Notes under the pieces: generated by a model | What the model saw: only the letters and a program-made list of their open reading frames with translations | Databases searched by the model: none | What the model was told of the DNA's origin: nothing | Translations under genes and position numbers: made by a program | Shown: positions 26,549 through 34,384 of the stretch, piece by piece | How the letters are laid out: each line of letters begins with the position of its first letter | How positions within the stretch are numbered: the first letter of the stretch is position 1 | Assembly (NCBI RefSeq): GCF_029212645.1 | Contig: NZ_JARGND010000008.1 | Span: forward strand, 1 to 64,000 | Direction of reading: 5' to 3' | Source of the DNA: Vannielia sp. | GTDB taxonomy: Bacteria > Pseudomonadota > Alphaproteobacteria > Rhodobacterales > Rhodobacteraceae | DNA length: 64,000 bases

Positions 26549-26707
26549 TGTTGAAAAACTCTGATTCAGCGCGTTGGCTCTAAATTTGGCAGAACAAAGT
26601 TCTGATTTACTAAAATTTTGACAGCGTCAGTGGGAGAAATCAGGTTTCGAGGGAACGATTTCCCACTTTTTACGAAATTTGCAGATGCAGCAAAGAGTTT
26701 TTCGACA
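26549..26707. repeat. Small element with 13-bp terminal inverted repeats (MITE-like)
   Basis: TGTTGAAAAACTC at 26549-26561 and GAGTTTTTCGACA at 26695-26707 are inverted repeats with one mismatch, bounding 159 bp without coding sequence. This looks like a miniature, internally deleted derivative of an insertion sequence. I see no target duplication, so the insertion is old or the edges are wrong. The rest of 26287-26769 holds no convincing gene. Confidence 0.5.
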
Positions 26708-26769
26708 GAATCGGCTGTGATCGGCGATCTACTGTGCCTGGTACCAAGGTCCGCTGTGGGCCGAAAGGG

Positions 26770-28329
26770 TCATTTTTCGGTTGTTAGATAGGCATCTACA
26801 TCCTCACGCCAGTAGATCCGGCTTAGATCATGAGGCATCGCCAACAGGGCCACATTGGTATTTCTAAGCTTCATCGAAAGTGAGCCTTGTGGGCGCTGCA
26901 CGACTTCCGCGAACTCGCCCAAGGAAATAAAGGTCTCTCGGAAACGCGTCAGACTGTCAGCGGTAACAACAGTCGCCCCTCGGCGGTAGAGCTCTGAGGT
27001 ATCCACCCCGCACAACATTCCATGTTGGATCAAATATCCTACTGTTTTGGCCGTCACTCTTAACTGTCCGGCGGCGTCACCGATGGAAAAGCGGCTCTCC
27101 CGTGCGAGATCGGTTTCGTCCATAATAGATGTTCCGGATTTTCTACCTTCAGATGAACACTTTGCGTTTCGAAAGGACTTCTTCTCGCGCTCGTAGGCGT
27201 CGAGCATTCTTTGGGTAACAAAACTCATCGGTACGATACTGCCGTCAGCGTCACGCGTTGCGAGACCTCGATAAATCAGGTCTTCAGCATTGCGCTTGGC
27301 GACCCCTTTTAGTGAGATTGACTTCTGTGGGTTCGACGAAGCCTTGCCCTCCGAAGGCACGCCCAGCACCAGCACCCCTTTTCTGACGGAAAAATTGTTG
27401 AAAACGTGTCGCCGCACAACGTCACGCAGGGGCTCGAATTCATCGCCGAGGCTCCGGCTCTTCAGCCACGCCATCCAAGGGCCAAAGAGTCGACCAAAGA
27501 ACCTGCCGTCCGCGCCGTCCTCATGAGCCATGGCGGCAAGACAGTCGGTAAGGGCTACAGGACCATCTTTCAGTATGTCGTAGCCCAAGGCACCATAGGT
27601 CATCCAATCTCGCTCACTGTGCCCCGCCAGCGCAGCATCTGGCCCCTTTGCGATACGCAGCCCCAGCACTTCACATGCCCGTGACGCCACGTTGAGTTCG
27701 AGGCGGTCGATCCATCGGTCGCCCCGCCCGCTCAGGATGCGGTTCGTGAGATATGCCTCGAAAGGACTAGGAGTCGCCTTGAGCACCGGCTGATCCAAAA
27801 TCCAACCGTGGTGTTTTCGCAGCTGCGCCGCGAAATCTCTGGCGTCCTTGTTGTATTTCTCAACTGGAAGGCATGCGAGCATGCTGCCGTGTTCCGGGCA
27901 GCTCCTGATTGACGAAAATTTCCACTGGAGGCGACGCGGCACACGCCACGACTCCGCTGCTGATGGCATTTCGGACCGTATACACTCCGGGCAGACGCGG
28001 ATGCGCGTGCGTTGAAAGCTCTGAAGGGAGGCAAATTCTTCTCTCAGGCGAAAATGCCCCTTGCCGAGATGGCGGATAGAAACCCGCTCCAACGCGCCCA
28101 CATCACACCCTGCAAGCTGGGCCAATTGTTCTATGGCTACCTTCTCACCACGAAAGAGCGGGCCGATCGGAAAGGCAATGTCCCCGCAGAACCTCTGCAT
28201 CGATATTGCGCCGTTCCTGGCCGCAAGCCGCGACAGCAAGGAAGTAGCCGGCTCGCACGCGGCATGTGCCACCGTCAGCGGCAACTGCGGGAAATTCGTT
28301 CCGGGAGTGGCAGGTAGGCTTTTGACCAA
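26770..28329 (-). CDS. tniQ2: TnsD-like TniQ protein, probable selector of the tRNA-Arg target
   Basis: This 519-aa protein is a second, complete TniQ/TnsD family member. Its N-terminal TniQ domain has ATSLLSRLAARNGAISMQRF and the zinc site C113/C116 in RVCPECIRSE with C144/H147 in SCPEHGSML. A long helical C-terminus follows, including a MerR-like HTH (RFSIGDAAGQLRVTAKTVGY). In Tn7, TnsD binds the end of glmS and recruits TnsC; the gene's place beside the tRNA-side terminus, and the reuse of that site by a relic carrying the same gene, point to the same job for tRNA-Arg. Start is a TTG at 28329, and the relic shows the same region. It is separate from the tnsA operon and 140 bp from the transposon end. 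Confidence 0.88.
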   Translation of the reverse strand: MVKSLPATPGTNFPQLPLTVAHAACEPATSLLSRLAARNGAISMQRFCGDIAFPIGPLFRGEKVAIEQLAQLAGCDVGALERVSIRHLGKGHFRLREEFASLQSFQRTRIRVCPECIRSEMPSAAESWRVPRRLQWKFSSIRSCPEHGSMLACLPVEKYNKDARDFAAQLRKHHGWILDQPVLKATPSPFEAYLTNRILSGRGDRWIDRLELNVASRACEVLGLRIAKGPDAALAGHSERDWMTYGALGYDILKDGPVALTDCLAAMAHEDGADGRFFGRLFGPWMAWLKSRSLGDEFEPLRDVVRRHVFNNFSVRKGVLVLGVPSEGKASSNPQKSISLKGVAKRNAEDLIYRGLATRDADGSIVPMSFVTQRMLDAYEREKKSFRNAKCSSEGRKSGTSIMDETDLARESRFSIGDAAGQLRVTAKTVGYLIQHGMLCGVDTSELYRRGATVVTADSLTRFRETFISLGEFAEVVQRPQGSLSMKLRNTNVALLAMPHDLSRIYWREDVDAYLTTEK

Positions 28330-28452
28330 GCGAGGCTTCCGAGATCAGACAAAGGCTGGATTGGCCGGATCTTACGATCACCAGCTCAACTGAGAAACGC
28401 TGCTATGATTTCAGGAAATTCCGCCGACTTGGGTCAGTTACCTGTCACAAAA

Positions 28453-28476
28453 GTCGGTTTTGCTTGGCATCTGGCA
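28453..28476 (-). repeat. Right terminus of the transposon with TniA binding site
   Basis: Read inward from 28476 the end is TGCCAGATGCC, and GTCGGTTTTGCTTGGCAT (28453-28470) is the inverted counterpart of the left-end ATGCCAAGCA-CCGAC repeats. A weaker copy of the same site (TGGGTCAG at 28430-28437), conserved in the relic, may be the next one inward. Confidence 0.8.
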
Positions 28477-28481
28477 AAAGT
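28477..28481. repeat. Target-site duplication AAAGT, right copy
   Basis: It matches 8519-8523 and lies directly outside the right terminus, five bases short of the tRNA gene's CCA end. Confidence 0.85.
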
Positions 28482-28486
28482 TAAAA

Positions 28487-28563
28487 TGGCGCGCTGGGGA
28501 GGATTCGAACCCCCGACCCCTTGATTCGTAGTCAAGTACTCTATCCAACTGAGCTACCAGCGC
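28487..28563 (-). tRNA. tRNA-Arg, anticodon ACG
   Basis: Read on the minus strand, the 77-nt sequence folds as a complete tRNA: acceptor GCGCTGG/CCAGCGC, D arm GCTC/GAGT, anticodon stem CTTGA/TCAAG with loop CTACGAA (anticodon ACG, read as inosine-CG after editing), T arm GGGGG TTCGAAT CCTCC, discriminator G and an encoded CCA. C32 is present, the position thiolated by TtcA in some arginine tRNAs. The gene is intact; the transposon ends 10 bp beyond its 3' end, so the insertion does not damage it. It is the probable attachment site of the element. Confidence 0.96.
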
Positions 28564-28638
28564 GTGGAGCCGTGACTTACCCCCCCCTCTAAGGCATTGC
28601 AAGGGGGAAGAGCAGGAAATCTGGTGCCTTTGGGTAGG

Positions 28639-30069
28639 CTATTCTGCTGCCGCTTCCGATGTGAGAGGGAGTGAAGCATCACTTTCCACTACTTCCCGTG
28701 GAAGCATGATGGCAAAAGTGGTGCCTTCCGGGCCGGTTGAGCGCAGATCGAGCGTACCTCCATGGCCGCGTATCAGCTCAGCAGAGATCGCCAGGCCCAA
28801 CCCAGACCCGCCCTTCCGGAAACCGCCTTGAAACGGCTGAAAGAGATGTTCCTGTGCTTTTGGAGGCAATCCGGGGCCGGTATCAGTCACGGTCACTTCC
28901 CAACCGTCATCATCTTCACGGCCGGCGATGCAAATCTCGCCTGGCTCGCCAGTTGCAACAATCGCCTGCCGAGCGTTTCTCACAAGATTTGAGAGCACGC
29001 GGAACAGTTGCTCCGAATCCGCCCGCAGGGTCAAACCCGCCGGGATATCCTCAGCATAGGAAATATCGTGATCGCCCGCGGCAAGGCGTTCGCTGTCAAT
29101 CACATCTCCAACCAGCGGTGCCAGCGGGAAGCGGCTGAGGCTGGGACGCGGCTCTTCGGCGCGCCCGAAAGTCAGGGTGCTTTCACACAGGTTCACCGCG
29201 CGGCTGATCGAGTTGATGAGCTTGGGCGCAGCGCGTTTTACCGCCGGATCCTCACTCATTTCCATCCGGTCCGCAAAGAGCTGCGCTGTGGTCAGTATGT
29301 TCCGCAAATCATGGCTGATTTTCGCAACAGCGCCGCCTAATTGAGCAAGCCGGTCTTTTTGCTTCAGGGCACCTGTCAGCTCTTTTTGCATTTCGGCCAG
29401 GGCCACCTCGGCCTCTCGCAACTCTGTGGCACCGGCAGACGGCACGATAATACGGCGCGCATCTTCGGGTGCGCGCGCGTAACTGGCCATGGCAGCGACC
29501 ACCCGGTGGATCGGCCTCACGATGAAGGTCCGCACCGCCATAAACAGCAACATCGCTGTCACCACAGAAATCGCCGCCGAAAGCCAAAGAATACGCAGGC
29601 CGTAGTCGACCATCGCGGCACGCAATTCCGCTGTACTCATCGTGACCTCAATCAGCAGTCCGGCCTCGCGGACCGGATCGCCGATCACACGAACGATCTG
29701 TGGTTCAGTTTTCCAAAACCGGCGCACAGCGTCTCGCATCAACACCCAGGCACCTGGATCACGCAGATCATATGTGTCTTCCACAGGCTGCGGGATCGGC
29801 GACGTGAGAATTAACTGGCGCATCTCGTCGCGCCGCAACACCACGTTCATTACCCCCGCATTCTCCAGCAACTCGGTTTCAAGCGCGTCATCGATTATGT
29901 CCTCCGTCGCCAACAGAGCCAGCGAGGCGATTTGCGCCCGTTCAAGCCGCGACAGCAGAAAATCCTCGCGAAAGCGCGCAATTGAAGGCACGAAAATCAG
30001 CACTTCGGCCAGCATGACGAAAAGGATCGTCAGCATCAGGAAGCGACCGGAGAGTGAATTTCGGAACAT
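28639..30069 (-). CDS. Membrane-bound sensor histidine kinase
   Basis: The 476-aa protein has two membrane segments (about residues 11-28 and 161-183) around a ~130-residue periplasmic sensor, then a HAMP linker (TFIVRPIHRVVAAMASYA), a dimerisation and phosphoacceptor helix with H253 in AKISHDLRN, and an HATPase_c domain (NLVRNARQAI N-box, TDTGPGLPP, GGSGLGLAISAELIRGHGG). I start at ATG 30069 (MFRNSLSGRF) since the first hydrophobic segment follows immediately. No response regulator gene is adjacent, so its partner and signal are unknown. It follows a flavoprotein oxidoreductase gene with a 37-base gap, so the two may be co-transcribed. Confidence 0.88.
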   Translation of the reverse strand: MFRNSLSGRFLMLTILFVMLAEVLIFVPSIARFREDFLLSRLERAQIASLALLATEDIIDDALETELLENAGVMNVVLRRDEMRQLILTSPIPQPVEDTYDLRDPGAWVLMRDAVRRFWKTEPQIVRVIGDPVREAGLLIEVTMSTAELRAAMVDYGLRILWLSAAISVVTAMLLFMAVRTFIVRPIHRVVAAMASYARAPEDARRIIVPSAGATELREAEVALAEMQKELTGALKQKDRLAQLGGAVAKISHDLRNILTTAQLFADRMEMSEDPAVKRAAPKLINSISRAVNLCESTLTFGRAEEPRPSLSRFPLAPLVGDVIDSERLAAGDHDISYAEDIPAGLTLRADSEQLFRVLSNLVRNARQAIVATGEPGEICIAGREDDDGWEVTVTDTGPGLPPKAQEHLFQPFQGGFRKGGSGLGLAISAELIRGHGGTLDLRSTGPEGTTFAIMLPREVVESDASLPLTSEAAAE

Positions 30070-30106
30070 TGCCTGTGTGTTATACCATACTTTGGCGGCC
30101 TTGCAG

Positions 30107-31516
30107 CTACGGCAGGAACCTCTGCACAAGCCCGACAGCCGTTTTCACGACAGCACTATCAAAGAGCCTTGGTGAGAAATAGGCACCAGCGGCACGTTTG
30201 TTAAGTTCTCCCAACGTCGGATAGGGCAAGACAGCACCGGAAATGGCCGAGAGCTTGAGCTTGCTGGAGATCGCCAAGGCCCACATTCCAATAAGTTCTC
30301 CGGCCTGTGGCCCAGCGATCGATGCGCCCACGGGGCGCCCCTTTACGACCATCAGTTTGAGCATCCCCTCAGCGCGCATTGCGCGGGCGCGGTCATTGTC
30401 GTCGTAGGTAAGTGAAATCACCTCAAGGGCAGCGCCGTGGGCGTCACGGGCCTGTGCCTCTGTAAGCCCCACCTGGGCCAGTTCTGGATCAGTATAAGTC
30501 ACCCACGGGATGTGATCTGTTTTAGCCTTGGCATGCAGGCCAAACAGAATTGAGCGGATGACAACCCCGGCGTGATAGCCCGCCACATGGGTAAATTGCA
30601 GCCCGCCTGCGGCATCGCCAATCGCGTAAACACGCCGATTGGACGTTGAACGCAAAGCGGCGTCGACAGTGACGGCCCGGTCATGGTCAACATTGGCAAC
30701 ATTCAGATTGAGCCGATCAATATTCACCTTGCGGCCAACAGCGACCAGCAGATGGCTACCAGTCACGTTGCCCTCCGAGGTTTCAACGGTGACACCCCCT
30801 TCGGCGCTTACCCGCTTGGCCTCGCAGCCCTCCATGATGGTGATGCCTTCCTCGCGCAGCCGTTTCAGGACAAACCCGGCAAGGTCTGGATCATCTTTAC
30901 CAAGCGCCTTTTGCGCTTCGATAACCGTCACTTTGCTGCCAAGTCTGCGGTGCGCCTGTGCCATTTCGAGGCCAATCGGCCCGCCACCGATAATGATCAG
31001 GTGTTCCGGCTTTTCGCGTAGATCAAAGATCGTTTCGTTGGTGTGGTATGTCACCTCTTCCAGCCCCGGTATCGGTGGAACGAACGGGCCAGATCCCGTT
31101 GCTATCACAAACCGGCGTGCGGTGATTTCATGATTTCCTGCCCGCAACTGGGTGGGTGAAATGAAGCTCGCCCATTCCCGGAGCACCCGAACTCCAAAGC
31201 CTTCAAAACGCTCTTGGCTGTCATGCGGGGCGATTTTAGCGATTGTCTCAGCGACGTGGTCTTTCGCTGCCGCATAGTCGACGGTTGGCACGGCTGGGTC
31301 CACGCCAAACGGAGCGCCCGTTTTAAAAGCATGGGCATGATGTGCAGCCGACAGGAGCGCCTTGGAGGGCACGCAGCCGTAGTTCAGGCAATCACCGCCC
31401 ATCTTGTGGCCTTCGATCAACACCACATTTGCGCCCATCTGGGCCGCGCCGGACGCCACCGAAAGCCCGCCCGAGCCAGCCCCGATCACACATACATCGC
31501 AAGAAATCCTTTCCAT
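30107..31516 (-). CDS. FAD-dependent pyridine nucleotide-disulfide oxidoreductase (dihydrolipoamide/mercuric reductase type)
   Basis: This 469-aa flavoprotein has an N-terminal FAD-binding GAGSGGLSVASGAAQMGA, the redox-active cysteine pair in GGDCLNYGCVPSKALL (near residues 42-47), an NAD(P)-binding IIGGGPIGLEMAQAHRRLGS, and the FAD motif RRVYAIGDAAGG. The final dimerisation domain (LLGELNKRAAG-like end) lacks the canonical HAHPTLSE, having ISGAVLPYPTLGELNKRAA, as in the mercuric-reductase-like group. It lies immediately upstream of the sensor kinase and two bases from the TVP38 gene, a linkage common for this branch. Its electron acceptor is unknown; lipoamide is unlikely given no dehydrogenase complex genes nearby. 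Confidence 0.85.
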   Translation of the reverse strand: MERISCDVCVIGAGSGGLSVASGAAQMGANVVLIEGHKMGGDCLNYGCVPSKALLSAAHHAHAFKTGAPFGVDPAVPTVDYAAAKDHVAETIAKIAPHDSQERFEGFGVRVLREWASFISPTQLRAGNHEITARRFVIATGSGPFVPPIPGLEEVTYHTNETIFDLREKPEHLIIIGGGPIGLEMAQAHRRLGSKVTVIEAQKALGKDDPDLAGFVLKRLREEGITIMEGCEAKRVSAEGGVTVETSEGNVTGSHLLVAVGRKVNIDRLNLNVANVDHDRAVTVDAALRSTSNRRVYAIGDAAGGLQFTHVAGYHAGVVIRSILFGLHAKAKTDHIPWVTYTDPELAQVGLTEAQARDAHGAALEVISLTYDDNDRARAMRAEGMLKLMVVKGRPVGASIAGPQAGELIGMWALAISSKLKLSAISGAVLPYPTLGELNKRAAGAYFSPRLFDSAVVKTAVGLVQRFLP

Positions 31517-31517
31517 C

Positions 31518-32255
31518 TCAGAGACCTTTCTTGCCGCGCAGGGCTTTTAGAAGAATTGGCAGCGCGGCCAGCGCACAAAGGCCAAGGATGGGAAGCAGGA
31601 TATGGGATTCGAAGATAATCCCGAGGTTCGGCGTTTCGCCCCGTTCAAATACCTCGCCAAGCCCAGCGCCAACCGATGTGTAAACCACAGCACCGGGGAT
31701 GATCCCAACAAAGGTTGTCAGCGCGAAACGGGCAAGCGGAACACCCACAAATGCGGGCACCAGATTGGCCACGAAGAACGGCACAGCGGGCACGAGGCGG
31801 ATCAGAAAGAGCATCTCCCACTGGTTCGCATCAATGCCCCGCTTGATCTTGTTCACCGCGCCTTCCGATGCGTCGAGTTTTTGGCTCAACTTCTCGCCAA
31901 ACCCCCATCGGGCCGCCTGAAAGATGCAAACGGCACCAATGGTGGCAGCGGTCACGTTGAACAGCGCACCGGGGAATGTCGCGAAGAGAAAGCCGCCTGT
32001 CAGCGTGGCCACGGTTGCTCCGGGCAAGGAGAAGGCAACGATTGCGACATATATGGCGATGAAGACGGCCACGGTCACAAGGTAATTGGCGTCTCGAAAC
32101 GCATTCAGGCTTTCGCGGTGGCGTGCCAGTGTTTCAAAGGTAAAGAAATCCCCAAGCGTAAAAGCCCCGATCAACGCCGCAATCAATATCGCAACAATCG
32201 GTAGCCTCCTTAGCCATGGGTTTCGGTGTGCCCCATTGTTCGCAACTTCTGTCAT
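31518..32255 (-). CDS. TVP38/TMEM64 (DedA-like) integral membrane protein
   Basis: This 245-aa protein has about five or six membrane segments (PIVAILIAALIGAFTL, LVTVAVFIAIYVAIVAFSLP, FPGALFNVTAATIGAVCIFQ and others) and the VTT/SNARE-associated domain with FLIRLVPAVPFFVANLVPAF and GIIPGAVVYTSVGAG. The family includes lipid scramblase- or transporter-like proteins (DedA, YdjX/YdjZ). I start at ATG 32255 (MTEVANNGAHRN), not at the longer frame from 32306. It is one base from the next gene, so it is the first gene of a short operon with the flavoprotein and possibly the kinase. A membrane redox or metal-related role is often suggested for this pair, without proof. Confidence 0.85.
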   Translation of the reverse strand: MTEVANNGAHRNPWLRRLPIVAILIAALIGAFTLGDFFTFETLARHRESLNAFRDANYLVTVAVFIAIYVAIVAFSLPGATVATLTGGFLFATFPGALFNVTAATIGAVCIFQAARWGFGEKLSQKLDASEGAVNKIKRGIDANQWEMLFLIRLVPAVPFFVANLVPAFVGVPLARFALTTFVGIIPGAVVYTSVGAGLGEVFERGETPNLGIIFESHILLPILGLCALAALPILLKALRGKKGL

Positions 32256-32443
32256 TTGTCGTCCCTTCTGTCCCGAACAGATACATGGCAGAAGATGGCC
32301 TCGCATCCCACGACGCGCTGTTCAGATCACGCCTGCTTGATGGCGAGTGAACCCAGTGTGCCATTCTGGGTGCGAAACGCAGCGATTGTTACGGGCTGAG
32401 GCGGCAGTCTGCCTCTTTGTTTCAAAAAACCCTAAACGCTCAA

Positions 32444-32472
32444 TTGACTTGAGAAGGTGATCGCCCTATTCA
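32444..32472 (+). promoter_or_regulatory. Probable sigma-70 promoter of rpmH-rnpA
   Basis: TTGACT at 32444-32449 and TATTCA at 32467-32472, separated by 17 bases, sit about 75 bp before the rpmH start, where the main promoter of this essential operon is expected. Confidence 0.6.
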
Positions 32473-32545
32473 CCGGGCTTCGAACACAACTGGCCCTCGA
32501 ATCCCTACGGTTGGGAGCGGGGCCGCCCGAGACGGAGCACCTGCG

Positions 32546-32680
32546 ATGAAACGCACTTTTCAGCCATCCAATCTCGTCCGTAAGCGGCGTCATGGATTCC
32601 GTGCGCGCATGGCCACCAAGGCCGGCCGCAAAATCCTGAACGCCCGCCGCGCCCGTGGCCGGAAGAGCCTGAGCGCTTAA
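32546..32680 (+). CDS. rpmH: 50S ribosomal protein L34
   Basis: This 44-aa basic protein ([20 protein letters not shown] to GRKSLSA) is textbook L34, a structural protein of the large ribosomal subunit. The size and all conserved residues are normal. It is 44 bases upstream of rnpA and lies in the order rpmH-rnpA-yidD found across bacteria. A sigma-70-like promoter lies upstream. Confidence 0.98.
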
Positions 32681-32724
32681 GGTTTGGCGGGGCGATGCAG
32701 CCCACGCCAGGCACGGAGCAAGAC

Positions 32725-33099
32725 ATGACCGCCGAGGCTGAAAGGCCTGCGGCGGTTTCTGCTTGTCTGGAAGTGCTCAAGAAAAGGGCCGATTTTCTGG
32801 CCTGCGCCCGCCCACCGGCTCGTAAGCAGCATACGCCCGGCTTTCTGTTGCAAGGACGTGCGCGTGAGGCTGGTGGCGCCATCCGCATTGGGTACACATG
32901 TTCCAAGAAGGTCGGCAATGCCGTGGCCCGTAACCGCGCCAAGCGTCGCCTGCGCGAGATCGCTCGTGCGGTTCTTCTTAAAGAAGGTCGTGCCGGGTGG
33001 GACTATGTGCTTGTTGGCCGCAAAGATGAAACCGCCAATCGCGACTTTGCCACACTCAAGGCCGATCTCTCCAACGCCCTCGCCAAGGTGCATGGATGA
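32725..33099 (+). CDS. rnpA: Ribonuclease P protein component
   Basis: RnpA is the small basic protein that helps RNase P RNA trim tRNA 5' ends. This 124-aa product shows [40 protein letters not shown] and the conserved RNR motif in [15 protein letters not shown] start at ATG 32725 (MTAEAERPA), which has GGAG six bases before; an ATG at 32695 would add ten residues unlike the family. Its stop overlaps the yidD start (ATGA), so they are translationally coupled. Confidence 0.95.
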   Translation: MTAEAERPAAVSACLEVLKKRADFLACARPPARKQHTPGFLLQGRAREAGGAIRIGYTCSKKVGNAVARNRAKRRLREIARAVLLKEGRAGWDYVLVGRKDETANRDFATLKADLSNALAKVHG

Positions 33100-33317
33100 C
33101 CCCGCTCGCATATATCGCGTCGTTGCCTGTGCGTGCCTATAGGCTATTGTTTTCGCCATGGGTTGGTCACTCGTGTCGTTTCCAACCAACGTGCTCTGCC
33201 TATGCGATGGAAGCCCTTGAAAAGCACGGAGCCTTCAAAGGCTCATGGCTTACGCTGCGCCGCATCGCCCGCTGCCATCCTTGGGGTGGATCGGGCGTAG
33301 ACAACGTACCAGATTGA
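33096..33317 (+). CDS. yidD: YidD membrane protein insertion efficiency factor
   Basis: This 73-aa protein has the family pattern [39 protein letters not shown] and [18 protein letters not shown]. It helps YidC insert inner-membrane proteins. It overlaps rnpA by four bases and is normal in size. yidC itself lies 3.7 kb downstream on the same strand, separated by three other genes. Confidence 0.95.
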   Translation: MTPLAYIASLPVRAYRLLFSPWVGHSCRFQPTCSAYAMEALEKHGAFKGSWLTLRRIARCHPWGGSGVDNVPD

Positions 33318-33373
33318 GAAAAACGCTCCATATCGTGCCCGGCCTTACGGCCGGCGGGCGGGTGCGTGCTGCG

Positions 33374-34306
33374 ATGAAATCCCGGGGAAGCAATGCGCCC
33401 GTGGTCGCGCTGTTTGATCTGTTTGAGGCAGGCCACGTCCCCACGCTGGATGATCCTGTGGCCTTTGTGCTGGCCCGGGCCGAGGATATGGCGCGAAGCT
33501 ATGATGATGACAGCTTCATCACCCGTGCCGAAGAGGATATCCGCCTGCTGCTGAGGTCAGGCGAGGCGGCAACGCGCATAGAGCTTTGGGCAGGCGGCAC
33601 ACTGCAAGAGCAACTCGCATTGGCCTTCACCATCGCCTTGACGGCTCAGCAAGGATGGGCCGAAAAGCTTGCCCTGCATCAGATGTTGCCGCCAGGTGAT
33701 CTTCCGGGCCTCCCCCTCTTGTCTAAAGAAGTATACGCCGCCACGCCCGAGGCCGCGCCCCTCTCCCCCCAGCTCTTGCGCCTGTATCAAGCGCTCTGGG
33801 ATGGCTTTACCGCGCCCTCGCCGGAGCAACTTCTCACGTTGCGCCGTAGCCCGGCGTTACCCTCAATTATGGCGGCCGCACTTGATAGCCATTTCGCCCG
33901 GTTCCCCCATGCGGCAACCGGCCTTGGGACCCGTGAAGAGCGGCTGATCGCCGCCATTTCCGCTCACCCCGGTCCTCTCAGCCGCGCCATCGCGCAGGCT
34001 CTTGGAGACACGCGGCCCCCGCTTGTTGACGCTTGTGGCGATCTCACCTTTTTGGAAACCGTCAATCGCCTTGCCCGCCTGCCAGAAAAAGCACCCGTTC
34101 TCACGTTGGGTGAATCCGGCAAAACCCCAATGTCACGGAACGTCCAACTCACCCCTTATGGCGAGGCGCTCGCCGCAGGTGGCGCAAGCCTTCTGGCTGA
34201 CGGTGGCGTTGACGACTGGATCGGCGGGACCCGCGTGCGCTCCGGCGACGCGCCGATGTGGGTGCGCACGGGCGGTGCCGGCTTCTTGCACCTTTCTAAT
34301 CTGTGA
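33374..34306 (+). CDS. Hypothetical protein, DUF1835-like
   Basis: This 310-aa protein looks cytosolic with no membrane segments. It has the pattern of DUF1835/DUF3658 proteins: RIELWAGGTLQEQLALAFTI early, LRLYQALWDGFTAPSPEQL in the middle, and the repeated LGDLTFLETVNRLARLP near the end, finishing WIGGTRV. The frame is open from 33245, overlapping yidD, but ATG 33374 (MKSRGSNAPV) matches the start of protein-like sequence. Its function is unknown. Position in the rnpA-yidC region may simply reflect shared transcription. Family assignment is from memory and moderately sure. Confidence 0.55.
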   Translation: MKSRGSNAPVVALFDLFEAGHVPTLDDPVAFVLARAEDMARSYDDDSFITRAEEDIRLLLRSGEAATRIELWAGGTLQEQLALAFTIALTAQQGWAEKLALHQMLPPGDLPGLPLLSKEVYAATPEAAPLSPQLLRLYQALWDGFTAPSPEQLLTLRRSPALPSIMAAALDSHFARFPHAATGLGTREERLIAAISAHPGPLSRAIAQALGDTRPPLVDACGDLTFLETVNRLARLPEKAPVLTLGESGKTPMSRNVQLTPYGEALAAGGASLLADGGVDDWIGGTRVRSGDAPMWVRTGGAGFLHLSNL

Positions 34307-34384
34307 CAGGCGTTTGGCTCAAAGCGCACGCGCACCGCACCAAACCCTCTTTGCGCGGGGCGTGCGATCTGGCATATCCGGCCC

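Larger units (their letters stand above)
8524..28476 (-). mobile_element. Tn7-like transposon (TnsA, TniA/TnsB, TniB/TnsC, two TniQ) inserted beside tRNA-Arg
   Basis: The element is 19,953 bp long. Its ends read inward TGTCGAATGCC and TGCCAGATGCC, differing only by three transitions in 11 bases, and they are bounded by the duplication AAAGT. Both ends carry sub-terminal copies of an ATGCCAAGCA-CCGAC motif, three on the left and at least one on the right, as expected for transposase binding sites. The transposition genes lie towards the right end on the minus strand in the order tnsA, small ORF, tniA, tniB, tniQ, with a second tniQ against the right terminus. A TnsA-type endonuclease predicts cut-and-paste movement. 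Cargo occupies 8971-19012. In Tn7 a TnsD/TniQ protein binds a conserved gene and directs insertion just past its end; here the tRNA-Arg gene occupies that position. No CRISPR array or cas gene is present. Elements of this general class are known; the tRNA-Arg target and this cargo are what I infer from the sequence. Confidence 0.9.

Noticed and set aside
8524-28476. CRISPR array or cas genes, as in CRISPR-guided transposons
   Set aside because: Two TniQ proteins raised the possibility, but no repeat array or Cas-like protein occurs in the element. A standard TnsD-type fixed-site system fits better.
33245-33373. Longer N-terminus of the DUF1835-like gene overlapping yidD
   Set aside because: It would start inside yidD and add residues with no protein character; the ATG at 33374 fits better.
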